NCBI GenBank assembly: GCA_958450365.1
Contig: CAUEEP010000752.1
Location: 186,001 to 250,000, forward strand
DNA from: Mesorhabditis belari
Lineage: Eukaryota; Nematoda; Chromadorea; Rhabditida; Rhabditidae
Reading direction: 5' to 3'
Length of the DNA stretch: 64,000 nucleotides
Position numbers and translations under genes: made by a program. The notes under the pieces were generated by a model. The model saw only the letters and a program-made list of their open reading frames with translations. It was not told the origin of the DNA and searched no databases. This document shows positions 22,620 to 35,108 of the stretch, in pieces; positions within the stretch are counted from its first letter, which is position 1, and each line of letters begins with the position of its first letter.

Positions 22620-22760
22620 ACTAAGCCTCAGCCTGAGCCTGAACCTGAGTCTAAGCCCGCTAAAGCCTAGCCTAGTCTAAGTTCGAGCCTAGCCTAAGTC
22701 TCAGCCTAAGCCAACCTAAGCCAGCTTAAGCCAAGGTCTAAGTCTAGCCTAGCCTAAGTT
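22620..22760. repeat. Degenerate GCCTAA/GCCTGA hexamer-like repeat
   Basis: About 140 bp of AGCCTGAGCCTGA, CCTAGCCTA and AGCCTAAGCC units just outside palindrome arm B. GCCTAA is the complement of the nematode telomere unit TTAGGC, but units here are imperfect and spacing varies. Confidence 0.6.
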
Positions 22761-23205
22761 CCATTTGTCAACCATCAAGAGTTGAAGTCCAGGAATGAGC
22801 ACACCCAATTCCAAATTGCCGACAACAGTCGATGCTGAAAAAGATTTGGCGTAAAAATTCGAATATAGAGTTTTACAGTTTTCAAAACTTTCTAAAAATT
22901 GTCAAGTGTTTAAAACTGCAGCAATGACAATTTGTGGATCCATAAGCAATCGACAAAGTGATGTGCTATCGCTGACATGCTCTTGGAATTGGAGTTTTGG
23001 TGGAAGAACCAAGAGTTGGAGTCCTGAAGAAAACTGAGCAATTTTTTGACTAATTGTAAGCCAATTTGAGTAAGCGAACCTGCTCCAATCACTCCCAATC
23101 CAGCCAAAATCAAAAAGGAAAGTTCTTTCCCATGGAAAATATCGTACATTGCACCACCGTATGGAGGGCCGACGAGTAAGCCTGCAAAGTTGAGAACAGA
23201 GATTG
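22745..23205 (-). pseudogene. Inverted VMAT fragment (exons 6-8)
   Basis: Minus-strand sequence nearly identical to 32389-32840 of intact VMAT copy 2. It holds exon 6 (GLLVGPPYGGAMYDIFHGKE, near 23075-23180), exon 7 (near 22920-23030) and part of exon 8 (22765-22835). No start, no other exons. Together with the adjoining mariner remnant it is an inverted copy of 32050-32840. Confidence 0.85.
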
Positions 23206-23770
23206 ATAATGTTTCTTGAATGTACAGGCCCATAACTATAGGTGCAGTGGCTTATTTTCTATTATTATTAACTATCACAATCTCCTCAAAGCTGAAATTT
23301 TGCACTGGACACAAAAGCATTTCAAAAATCAAATTTCGACATTCCAAGAAGACGGAGCTCCAGTTCACAAAGCCAAGAAAGTCCAAAATTTTTGCAAAGT
23401 TTTGCAAAGTGCAAGTTTCCTGATTTGATCTCTTTTTCTGAAGCTCGCCAAATCTCCATTCAATGGATTATTCTGTCTGGTCCGTCCTTGAGGTCAAAGT
23501 TTGCTCAAAATGTTGAAAGTTTAAAGAAAAGTCTTCTTAAATCTTGAGATGAACTTCTCATTTTTTGTTTTTTCATGGTTTAAAATTAAGATTTTTGGTT
23601 TAGATTATGAAGTTAGGGTAATGATGGCTTTACAAAAACGTTTCTAAACTAATCTAGTTGTTAGGCTGTCCAGAAAGTCTTTTCGTTCCTTTTCGTACTT
23701 CCGTTTAAAACCAAAAAATTCACCAATTGAACTACGGTTTGTTTCATTAAAAAAAATCAATTATTTTTCT
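23206..23770 (+). mobile_element. Mariner-type transposon remnant
   Basis: Contains ALT-HWTQKHFKNQ-like sequence and FQEDGAPVHKAKKVQNF, the second catalytic Asp motif of Tc1/mariner transposases, then a broken third-Asp region, and ends at GTCCAGAAAGTCTTTTCG (terminal repeat, about 23665-23700). Multiple frameshifts. The same element is at 32050-32385 in inverse orientation. Confidence 0.7.
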
Positions 23771-23859
23771 GCAAAATAACATTAAAATGAGTTTAAAATG
23801 TCTTATATCTGGATTTCTTTGGATCAAAGAAGACTTTAAGACTTTAAGAGAAATGAGAA

Positions 23860-24055
23860 GTTCATCTCAAGCTTTAAGAAGACTTTTCTTTAAACTTTCA
23901 ACATTTTGAGCAAACTTTGACCTCAAGGACGGACCAGACAGAATAATCCATTGGAAGGAGACCCGGCGAGCTTCAGAAAAAGAGATCAAATCAGGAAACT
24001 TGACTTTGCAAAAATTTTGGACTTTCTTGGCTTTGTGAACTGGAGCTCAAAGAAA
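23860..24055 (-). mobile_element. Inverted second copy of the mariner fragment
   Basis: Inverse of 23354-23560 (for example TCAAGGACGGACCAGACAGA), forming a hairpin of about 200-bp arms with about 300 bp between. Non-functional. Confidence 0.7.
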
Positions 24056-24714
24056 TCAAAAAAGCTCAATTTAAAAAGTAGACTTTTTTGAGTTTTCCAT
24101 TTTCTCCCTGACATCGCATAAGAAAGAGGCTTTCTTGAAAACTAAAGCTTCGGTTAAAATTTGGTTCCATTAGAAATTTTTGTTCATTTTTACGTTAATA
24201 TTTGTTTTTAAATTTAGTTCAATTTCTAAAATTTTACCACAAAAAGTTTATTTGAAGGCAAACACTCAAAAAGTGACTTGAGACACTAGAATCGGTGAAA
24301 TCTTCAAAATGATACCAGAAGCTGGTTCTGATTTTTTGGCAATAAATTCTCATAGTTTATTCAATTTTTGAGTAAAAAACTTCAGAAGAATCGATGGTTT
24401 GGTTCTTAAGAAATTTTTAGTTATTTAAAATCAAAAATCGAGGGTGGTCCTATCATTTTGCAACGTACTGTATAAACTGAGTTCTGAACGAGCAAACATG
24501 AGCTTGCCGTTTTTATTGATAATATCGATAAGCAAGTCTAGTGAACGCTATAATAGATGAGTGAGATCGGTTTTTGTCCAAACCTTTAAACGATAAGACA
24601 TATTGAGCCATTTTGTGACAAAGATCACAATCGTCAGCAATTGTAAGCTATGAGTTTAATATAGAAAATTTCATTTCATCGAAGAACAAACCTGGATAGT
24701 AACCACTAACCTGG
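24056..24714. other. Intergenic stretch without gene
   Basis: AT-rich. A Tc1-like terminus (GGTGGTCCTATCATTTTGCA ... GTACTGTA) lies at about 24433-24472. No exon with supported phase or homology was found. Confidence 0.5.
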
Positions 24715-24776
24715 ATAGTAACCGCTTTTGTTCATAAAGATTAATGATTAAAACAAAAATCCAATCAAATATATCA

Positions 24777-25085
24777 AAACCTATCGATGTGGGGTTGGAA
24801 AATGTAGCTGACGATGAGATCTTGTGGGGGATTAGAGTGTTGAGCTTCTGAAAAAACTTGGAAACTGTAAAATAGTCATGAACTTGGCTCAGCAAGGTGC
24901 ACTACTACAGTGCGTTTCAAATTCTTAAACGCACCCTCTAAAATAGCGGATTTTGCATTTTGACCACCGCTACCACTATTAATCTTTTTCTATTAGAAAG
25001 AGCATGTCTTAAAACCTAAATAACACGAAAAAGAAGCATACTGTAAAAGGCTCAGCGAGGTGCACTACTATTAGGGAAAATACGA
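24777..25085. repeat. MITE family B copy with an internal insertion
   Basis: Family B sequence interrupted at about 24906-25045 by a segment that begins AGTGCGTTTCAAATTCTTAA and ends in ACTGTA, Tc1-like in its ends; family B sequence then resumes with GGTGCACTACTATTAG. Confidence 0.55.
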
Positions 25086-27031
25086 TAACCGGATACAGCT
25101 CAAAGGAGGGTCCGAATTAGGGCGGACCCTCACTAAAGTTGTCGACAGATAGGTGAGTAATAATTTTTGATGGTTTTCTGTCGAAATGATTGAAGGAAAT
25201 CGGTTTATCAATAATTTATCAAGCATTAATAGATGACCTTGAGTGCAGCTAGTTTTGCTTGCAGGGAAGTAGCGAAAATCTGGCCTAAATCAGGGTAAAA
25301 GTTGATTAGAAAAATTTGAGCATAGTGGCACCCGGAAAGCGGACAAACTCATTCGCTTACTTACAAAAAAAGAAGATATTCAGCTGTAAATTTTCGAGAG
25401 TTTTCGAGGTTAAACGATTGGCGAAGCAATGAAAGAGTTTACTAACAATTCTAACTTCAACAACTTCATTCTAACAACTTCTAACAATTTCTTGATCTTC
25501 TTGTCGATAAACACTTTAGAAATCTTCGGCTGCAGTTCAAAAACGATTGGCGTTATTCATTTTAATGAGTCTACTAATTGGAACTGGAGTTTAATTGGTC
25601 TAAACTTTTAGACATATCTTGGAGCAGAGATTTGCAGCTTTCAAATGACATATAATAAGTATGGGTCCAAGAAAACATTTCTATTTTGTCTGTCGATAGT
25701 TTTAGTAAGAATCGGTCTTAGATTTTGACCTCTCCTTTAAAAAACAAAATAGATGAATCACTAAAATTCAGGTAAAAGCTCTGCACCAATTAATCAGCTA
25801 TTTGCGAACGAAATGGCATGTGGAACCACAAAATATTATTGGTAAGTTGAAAAATAGTTGAAGAGACAAGTGTTTTCAGCTCATCACGAAAATTCGCCAT
25901 GGCAAAAGTACGATATTTCGGGCTATTTTTCATGGAAATCACTCTACGATGAATTCAAGGAGAATGTGGGACTTTGGAAGAGTAATCTCACAGCAGCTCA
26001 ACAAAAAGAAGTTGTTCTATCGGATAAAATAAAGGTTTGCCTAGGTTGAAAGTTAAATTTTCAAATTTTTCCTTTAGAATGCCACTCTCTTGAAAGAAGT
26101 GCAACAGAAGCTTTACGAGTAAGTTGGGTTATTCAAAAGTAATGAAAGAGTTTAGTTCTAACAATTTCTTGATCTTATTATCGAGAAACACATTACAAAT
26201 CTTCGGCTTCATTTCAACTTTTTATTTTTAGGTACGGTCATGGATACATTGTTGTTGGAGATCCGTACAGCACCTCAGCCACCAGCAAAGTCACCACCGC
26301 TCTCGCTATTCAGGCGTTCAACCGAAAGTTTTGTCCAGAGGTTTGTCAAGTTTATTTTTTAAAGTTTTTGAATTGATTCACAAGTGTTATAAGTTTTTGA
26401 ATTGATTCCTAAAAATGCCTTTTAACACATACGCGACGAGATAGCTCACCGGTGAGCGCATGCGCTTCTATTAGAGTATTTACGGTATTTTTAGATTTAG
26501 GCTTAGATTCACATTTGCATTTACAATTTACAAATTACAACAAAAGCTGTCGTCTGAAACGGCAGCCAAGCCAAAAATGACTTTGTCGGGAATTTGTTAA
26601 AAACTAGACCTGGTTTTCGAATCGAATCAGCCCAATTCGATTCGATTCGAAAAATTTGGTCGATCGATTCGATAGATCGATGGATTCGAAGTTTTTACAT
26701 TTTCAGTCTGGACCTAACCGATTCGATTCGGAAAAAAGCTAGACCGAAAACCAGCTCTATTACAAACTACAATATACTGACTGTTTTTTAATTTAAAGAA
26801 ATGGATAGTCATTGAGCTTTAATCACGATCAGTAACATTTTGAGATCCACTATTTCATCAATTAAAAATCAAAAAATAAACCATCAAGGGTTACTTTTAG
26901 GTATTCATTCTCGAATCGGTAAAAAACGGAAACGAGGTGACACATGCTGAGAATCTTCAGGTGAGCAAGGGAATAAAGTTATGAGCGAATTTTTCTAGTA
27001 AAAAATAAGGCCCTGCCAAAGGCGATGGAAT

Positions 27032-27101
27032 ACGTGTAGCTCATTGGTAGAGCGTTCGCCCTGTAAGCGAGAGGTGACGGGTTCGAATCCTGAAGCTAAC
27101 C
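27032..27101 (+). pseudogene. tRNA-Thr(TGT)-like sequence, copy 2
   Basis: Same position and anticodon arm as 3941-4010 (loop CCTGTAA), with several changes in the stems. Acceptor pairing is even poorer than in copy 1. Confidence 0.5.
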
Positions 27102-27271
27102 ATGTATTCCGCAACCCATAAAAGGACCGGCTTATCTAGCTGTTTCCTGTTTTAGTGCATAAAAGGCTCTGGCTTGGCCCAATTCTTGAACAGGACTGTT
27201 TCAAAGACAATTTTTTCGGGCCAGGGCCTGAGCCTCGACCTCTGGTCTGTCCTTTCCTTGCCTGTTCTATT

Positions 27272-27790
27272 GGATTGGTGAATTGAAAACTGCGGGACTT
27301 TGAACTAAAATTTATTCAACATAAAACCATGAATTCATTCCAAATAATTTCCATTATTATTGACGACTTCTGCCCATTTTACGGGCAATTTGCGGATTCC
27401 TCTTTCGTAGTAGGATTTTGGTTTGTGTGTGAGACAAGTGTGAGACTCAAAAATGGAGGACTGGAGATGTCCCAGTTTGAGCACTTTCTTCAAAAGAAAC
27501 CCATTTTGGTGTCAATAGAAAAGTTGTAGAGAATCAAAAATTAGGCTTATATCCAAATTTCCAAAAAGATACACTTAGTAGTTTCGCTTCAAATGCAAGT
27601 TTTGTGAAAATTCGTAAATTTGGCATTTCTTGAAAAGCAGTTTTTAAATCGTTCTGAAAATTTGGATATAAGCCTAATTTTTGATTCTCTACAACTTTTC
27701 CATTGACACCAAAATGGGTTTCTTTTGAAGAAAGTGCTCAAACTGTGACATATGACAATAGCCGGCAGTTTTCAATTCACCAACTCAATA
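27272..27790. mobile_element. Deleted mariner-type element, copy in AmiD copy 2
   Basis: Equivalent of 4263-4780, with GGATTGGTGAATTGAAAACT at the left and its inverse at the right. 27791-28100 adds a second right half with unrelated sequence (GACGACGCGGCGCTCCCATC) between, absent from copy 1. Confidence 0.65.
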
Positions 27791-28682
27791 GATTGCTTTC
27801 TCATTTCAACACAAAATTTATCGCGTAAAACAATACTTTCAATTAATCTGACAAACAAATGATTTAAAAACGAAAAAGAAACGACGACGCGGCGCTCCCA
27901 TCGACTACCTCCAAACGGCGGCGATGTCAATTGGAATGCGACGTTGCGCGAAAATTAACGTTTAAAATTTGCTATTAAGTTTATATTTTTGGAAATTTGG
28001 ATATAAGCTTAATTTTTGATTCTCTACAACTTTTCTATTGACACTAAAATTGGTTTCTTTTGAAGAAAGTGCTCAAACTGTGACACATGACAATAGCCGG
28101 CAGTTTTCAATTCACCAACCCAATATTTTACGGTTTTAACAACCCTGGTATAGATGAGTGATAGCTTTGAATCTATTTCATCAAAGGCTGCACATTTTCA
28201 CATTTTACAGACTTTTTATCTGAATACTCTCCTTTTCAGACCTACAAGCTCACCGTGGAGCGCCTCAACTGGTTGCACGCACACACGAAGCTTCCCAATT
28301 GCACAAACTATTAAAAAAATGGCTTGGGATTTATGAAATGAATAGATTTGAGTAAAAAAGTTGTATGAATACAAAATAAAACTAAAACTTCACAGATTTT
28401 TCAGTTTCAAACCCGTTTGGCAAAAACATTTAGTTAAAAAGCTTATTTCTTTTTACTGAACTCATCCAGTTTGATAAAAACTGGGTGAGATTTTATTTGT
28501 CCTCATTGTTTCTTATCAAACTTTTTTTTGCCTCTGTCTGTTGAAAAAAGAATCAAGAAAAAAGAATCAAGAAAATACGGAAGTCCCGTCAAAAAGTCCT
28601 TTTCTCATCGATTTTCAAATTATAAGTTGATAAGGGCAGACTAGCCTTTATTTTTGAAATATTACTGGTTTTTAACTTTAAA

Positions 28683-31600
28683 ATGGAAATCAGCACGTCA
28701 ATTCGCAAGAAATTGCTATTAGCTATCGTCTACATTGCTCTGTTGCTCGATTATTCATTGCTGACTTCTGTTGGTGAGTTTTGGACAGTTGAAAGAGATC
28801 TTAGACAGCTTTGAGCATCAAATGAAAGAGCAATTTATAAAGTTTAAAGCTGATCATTGAGAACTAACTATAAGTATTGGGTTGGGGACTATGACTCAGC
28901 GGCTAGTTTCCATATGTGCATAGTTCTCACACTTTCTTCCAAAGCAAACCATTTTGGTGTGAATGGAAAGTTGTAGAGAATCAAAAATGAAGCTTATATC
29001 CAAATTTTCAGAACGATTCAAAAACTGGTTTTCAAGAAATGCGAAATTTACGAATTTTCACAAAGCTTGCATTTTAAGCGAAACTACTAAGTGTATCTTT
29101 TTGGAAATTTGGATATAAGCCTAATTTTTGATTCTCTACAACTTTTCTATTGACACCAAAATGGGTTTCTTTTGAAGAAAGTGCTCAAACTGGGACACCT
29201 CCAGTCCTCCATTTTTGAGTCTCACACTTGTCTCACACACAAACCAAAATCCTACTACGAAAGAGGAATCCGCAAATTGCCTGTAAAATGGGCAGAAGTC
29301 GTCAATAATAATGGAAATTATTTGGAATGAATTCATGGTTTTATGTTGAATAAATTTGCCTTTCTTTTGTCCGTCATAGTCCCCAACCCAATAGTAATTC
29401 AGTGAATAAACACCGTCCAATCTTTCACCAAAGCACTTTTGAAAGATGAATGTAATAACGAAATGTCAGCAATTCCCCTATTAAGCCTAAAAAGATCTTT
29501 GTTCGTTAAAAATTCTTCTGATTGACTTTAAAGATATTCCTTTTCGTAATTCCTTTTGAAAAATAACAAATTCATCAATTAACCTATGATTTGCTTGAAT
29601 AAAAAGTGTTTATTGTTCAATTTTTCATCGTCTTAAGTCAATTTCGGTTCAATCAATGTCAAGCAATGAAAAACGTGTTTTTCGTCAAAAATTATAAGAA
29701 CCTCTACAAAGAAGTTGGCTGAATGAATTTCTCTGAAAATTCGACTATTTATCTAACTTTTTATGCTCTATCTTTCATCTATTGACACCAAAATAGGTTT
29801 CCTTAGCTAAAGTGTCTAAACCCCATCATCGAGCCGCATTTTCGACTACCCGACTTCACGCTCCTAAAAAAGCCAGACATAAGACACTTTAAACCCATTT
29901 TAAACCCATTTTAATGTTATTTTGCAGAAAAATAATTGTTTTTTTAAGGAAACAAACCGTAGTTCAATTGGTGCCCTTTTTTTGATTTTAAACGGAAATA
30001 CGAAGAGGAACGAAAAGACTTATGCATCAACCTAATATGCTAAAAGATGAGAAAGAAGTTGAGCCTCATGGATATCGTCCAGTTGTCTTCTTTGTTTAAT
30101 TGTTGGTTTTAAACGGAAGTACGAAAAGGGACGAAAAGACTTTCCGCCTAATAAAAGAACTGGTTTTTTAAAGAATCCGATTTTGTATTAAAGTCAAGGT
30201 CAAGGTCAAGGTCAAGGTTTAGGTTTCTTTAGCTAAAGTCTCTAAACCGCATTATCCCGCCGATGACTACTGACTTTTTAACTATCCGACTTCACGCTCG
30301 CAAAGAAATCCAGACATAAGACATTTTAAACCTGTTTTAATGTTATTTTCTAAAAAATAAATGATTTTTTAATGAAACAAACCGTAGTTCAATTGGTGAA
30401 TTTTTTGGTTTTAAACGGAAGTACGAAAAGGAATGAAAAGACTTTCTGGACAGCCTAACAACTAGATTAGTTTAGAAACGCTTTTGTAAAGCCAGCATTA
30501 CCCTAACTTCATAATCTGCACCAAAAATCTTCATTTTAAGCCATGAGAAACAAAAAATGAGAAGTAAACTTACCATTAGACAAGTTTTGAAGATTAACTT
30601 CATAGAATTAATCTGGCTCTGAGCCTTGAGCTCTGAACCCACTTGAACTTTAAACTTTGAATAATCTTCAACCTAAAATAGTAGACTTCATTCTTGAGTG
30701 ACAATATTTGAAACCCAAATCTTATGCAGATAATTGTACCTGTGTAAATGAGCTATTAAGTTTACAGAGCCAATCTTGCCGAGCTTTTTCCTACAAATCG
30801 ACAGTTCTAACACCACTTTAGTGCCTGTAAGTTTGATTTCTCATTGATTTTTAGCCAACTTTTCTTTAGACAGATCAGCCACAAGCCAGACAGGCACAAA
30901 TTGAGAGTGAAAACATGAGGCTTGGGTTTTTAGTGGGCGCAAAATGTTTAGTGCAAGTCGTCACTCAACCATTTATCGGACCAGCAACAACAAGGTGAGT
31001 TATGATAATATAAATTCATTCGAATTCTTTTAGAATTGGTTTCTCGATTCCATTATTCTTTGGGTTTGTCGTGATGATTTTGTCTACAATTTTGTTTGCT
31101 TTCGGACAAAGTTATGGGATTCTTTTCGCGGCGAGGGCCGTTCAAGGGATTGGCTCGGCCTGCGCGGCGACTGCTGGTAAGCTTTCCAAGAAACCTAAGC
31201 AATATGGTGAATCAAATACACGTTAATGTGTAAACATTAATCCAATCCTGACAAAATCACAAAAGCCTTACTACTAGTACTTCTTTCATCAAACGTTGTA
31301 CACTAGATTGTTAGATAATTTGGAAGACTCTTAATTATGAAATCAGTCTGACAATGGCAATGCTTTGATGCATTTATTGAAAGAACTTTTTTGAAAACGT
31401 TTAATAATGAAACAAGTCTTACAAGTCTAACATCACTCTTCCATTTAACAATCTAAAACCAGTGTGACAATGCTAACGCAATGATTATGCGTTGAAAGTA
31501 AAGCTAGGATGACACAGAAGACTCCTAATAATGAAAACCGTCTGCCAATGAGGCAATGACATCTGTATTTAGTTTGTCAAATCAAAAGACTCAAAACAAT

Positions 31601-34600
31601 ACGAGCTTTCAGGCATGGGAATGCTAGCTCAACAATATTCTGATGACAAGGAACGATCCCGTTATATGGGAATAGCGATGGGTGGAATGGCGTTAGGTAA
31701 AAAGCACAAAAACCTAACAAAATTTTACCCACTCTACATTCAAGAGGCATTATCCAATTTGTTTTCAAACTTTACACTGAAAGATATTCAGCTAAAAGTT
31801 TTCTCAAGGTGGTCCATAATTTTAGGCGCAGATAAAAAGCTTTGTAGGTAGACAAAATGAAACTTTGAAGAGTAAACTTTTATTTTAAAATCCTTATTTG
31901 ATACTATTAAATTCAAAGCGATCACCATTTTTAGCCGAGCACATTGTCTAAAACAATCTAAAACCAGTGTGACAATGATAACGCAATGATTGTGTGTTGA
32001 ATTTTTAGGCACATTGTTTAGGAAAGGCGTTCACGGTCAGTAAGCATCATCAAGTTCATCTCAAGCTTTAAGAAGACTTTTCTTTAAACTTTCAACATTT
32101 TGAGCAAACTTTGACCTCAAGGACGGACCAGACAGAATAATCCATTGAATGGAGATCCGGCGAGCTTCAGAAAAAGAGATGAAAGCAGGAAACTTCACTT
32201 TGTGAGCTGGAGCTCCGTCTTCTTGGAATGTCGAAATTTGATTTTTGAAATGCTTTTGTGTCCAGTGCAAAATTTCAGCTTTTAGGAGATTGTGATAGTT
32301 AATAATAATAGAAAATAAGCCACTGCACCTATAGTTATCGGTCTGTACATTCAAGAAACATTATCAACCTCTGTTCTCAACTTTACAGGCTTACTCGTCG
32401 GTCCTCCATACGGTGGTGCAATGTACGATATTTTCCATGGGAAAGAAGCTTGCTTTTTGATTTTGGCTGGATTGGGAGTGATTGGAGCAGGTTCGCTTAC
32501 TCAAATTAGCTTACAATTAGTCAAAAAAATCGCTCAATTTTCTTCAGGACTCCAACTCTTGGTTCTTCCACCAAAACTTCAATTCCAAGAGCAAGTCAGC
32601 GATAGCACATCACTTCGTCGATTGCTTATGGATCCACGAATTGTCATTGCTGCAGGTTTAAACACTTGGCAATTTTTAGAAAGTTTTGAAAACTGTAAAA
32701 CTCTATATTCGAATTTTTACGCCAATTCTTTTTCAGCATCGATTGTTGTCGGCAATTTGGGATTGGGTGTGCTCATTCCTGGACTTCAACTCTTGATGGT
32801 TGACAAATGGAACTCGACTGCTTTTCAACTAGGTTCACTTTGAAGTTTTTTATTTCGATCACCAACAATTTTAGGCATAATCTTCTTCCCGTGCTCGTTG
32901 GCCTATTTGATCGGGACGACTTTCGTCCCAGCGTTGGCGCTAAAATTTGGACGGTGAGACTTGAAAAAGCAAATCTAATCGTATTACCAATTGATTTCAT
33001 AAGCTAAACCTAGATCAAAGGTAATAATATGGCCAAGATTGGGTTAGAAATTGAAATTTTGGTTTATACAAGCTTGAGCCTGACCCTGATTAGGCCTGGC
33101 TCAATTCGTGCTCAAGGACGAATTGTGACTCACTTGTATCTTATAAACTTATAAGCAAAATCAAATATAAAAATCTACAACTTAATCTACGCGTTCTTGA
33201 CCTACGGTAACTCCTTTGGTGCTTTTTTTGATGCTACCGCGATACATTTTCCTCGGAGTGGATCCAGCAATACTCCAGTCTCACACGCGTAGATTAATGG
33301 TACTTTCCGGTTGTGTACCTCCAAAATTTGTATTTTAAAAAAGCTTGTCGAAAACACCTACCGTAAATACTGTAATAGTACCCCACCCCCATAATGACGG
33401 TGCGGAGCGTTGCGTAGTCTAGCTTTGAACTAGTTTTTCTCGACACTGGTTTATGCTACAATGCGCGCTTAGGTATCAAAAAATAGCTGAAATTCAGGGC
33501 TATTTTTTGATACCAAAGACGCATTTTTTGAAAGTACGGTTGCTTTGCAAAAAAATGAAATACTAAAAAACTTTTGTGACTACCCGACTGTACGAGGGGG
33601 GCGGGGTACTATTACAGTATTTACGGTATGAATCAATCTGGTTATGTCCTACCAAAATTTATATATATGTCGTAAACGATTATGAATTCCAGCCAATTAT
33701 AAATCAACTGATTTCGCTAGCGAAAATCATAATCGGCTAGCCAATTATGAATTATTCATAGCCGCCTAGCCAATTATGAGCGAAAGTAGCCTTTTCTAGA
33801 AATTTGTCTTCAAAAACGGCAAGCCAATGCAAATTAGTATGTTGATATTGAATTATTTAGCCCTGTGTTTAGCATTTTCTACTATATAGTCAAAACCGAA
33901 CTCTTGTGAAAGTGGGGTTTTCAAAAAGTGCCCTTTTTTGGTCACTCGCATTTCGCCCTCGAAATTTCTTCAATGGTTTGATCAATTGAAGCACGTTTTA
34001 GCCTATTTTGTAGAGGAGATTTACAACTTTCAGATAATTTATAACACTCATCGATATCAGGTTTCTATCGTTGGAAACTTTGAAAATGTTGAAATCCGCA
34101 TTTCTTATGCATGTACCTAATCTATCTTTATTTTTATTCATGTAAGCATAAAAAAAGTGACAACAAAACATTTTTAATTGGCAAAATGACACACAATATT
34201 GAACACAAGAAGAGAAGAATTGTAGAGACTGAAAAATAAATTAATTCTATTCAAATTTAGAGTCAAATTTAAATTTGAACTGGTTTTATATCTAGCTTGA
34301 TTGTGGCAGCTAAATGAGTCAAAGCTTGATTGTAGCTTGATTGTAGCAGCTTGTTAAATGAGTCAAAAAAGTTTCCGCACCTCAAATTGCAGCTGGCGTT
34401 GTGTTCTCATCGCTCTTCCAACGATCTCAATTTGTTTGGTCTCGATTTCATTAGCGCCCGCAATGTATTGGCTTTATTTACCAATCACGATCATTGGAAT
34501 GTGCATTTGTAAGTAAAATTAGTCTTTGATAAAGTTTAGAGTTGAAAACTCGAAACAAATTTCAGCATTTATCGACTCAGCCATGATCCCACTGCTCGGA

Positions 34601-35075
34601 CAAATGGCTTATCTGAAGCACAAGGCGGAAGAACGTGGGTTTAACATTTTCAGTATTGCCTAATTAAGGAAAGAATAGTAGTAGCCTAATTAATAGCTAA
34701 CAATAGGCTTGCCAATTTTAGCTTGCAGACGCATTTTTAGGATTGACAGAGATTGGGCATTTCACAGAAGCTTCACCACTTTTGAGTGCAAGAAAAGAAA
34801 GTGAAGTCGATAGTGAGGATTCGCAAATCTCATCAACTTATGCAGGTTAAGCTTACTGATTATGATCTTGTAACAATAAGATCTCAAGTAATTCTTAACA
34901 AATCGTTTAGCAAATGCTTATGCGATCAGTGATGCTGGTTTGAGTATCGCCTACTGGGTGGCACCGATGGCGTCTGGTCCGTTGGTTCAATGGATTGGGT
35001 TTAAGTGGTTTGTTTCGAAAAACCTCAAACTTACTAATGAAAATGGAGAAATTTTAAATGCAATTAGTTATTAAT

Positions 35076-35108
<33 letters not shown>

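Larger units (their letters stand above)
25772..28314 (+). pseudogene. AmiD-like amidase copy 2, 5' truncated
   Basis: Exons 25772-25841, 25880-26034, 26078-26118, 26232-26340, 26901-26960 and 28240-28314 match exons 3-8 of copy 1 almost exactly (K-V-K to K-I-K in the second). Frames and splice sites are intact, including the His-Lys-Asp block and the C-terminal domain. The exons with YHAG and SVGIE are absent because the duplication began inside the intron after them. A catalytically complete enzyme cannot be made from this copy unless other exons are recruited. Preserved splice sites suggest recent loss or continued use of a partial transcript. Confidence 0.82.
24715..32030. repeat. Segmental duplication, AmiD-VMAT block copy 2
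   Basis: Direct copy of 1005-7476. It starts at GTTCATAAAGATTAATGATT (compare 1010) so it never included AmiD exons 1-2. Extra relative to copy 1: the element at 28877-29391, extra mariner-derived sequence near 27790-28100, and insertions near 29940-30150 and 31230-31500. Confidence 0.85.

Noticed and set aside
22910..23233. Minus-strand frame as an independent transporter gene
   Set aside because: Only VMAT exons 6-7 read through an intron; no start or remaining exons.
26594..26791. Frame rich in Ser-Ile-Asp-Arg
   Set aside because: Comes from GATTCGATTCG low-complexity sequence, also seen at 3500-3680.
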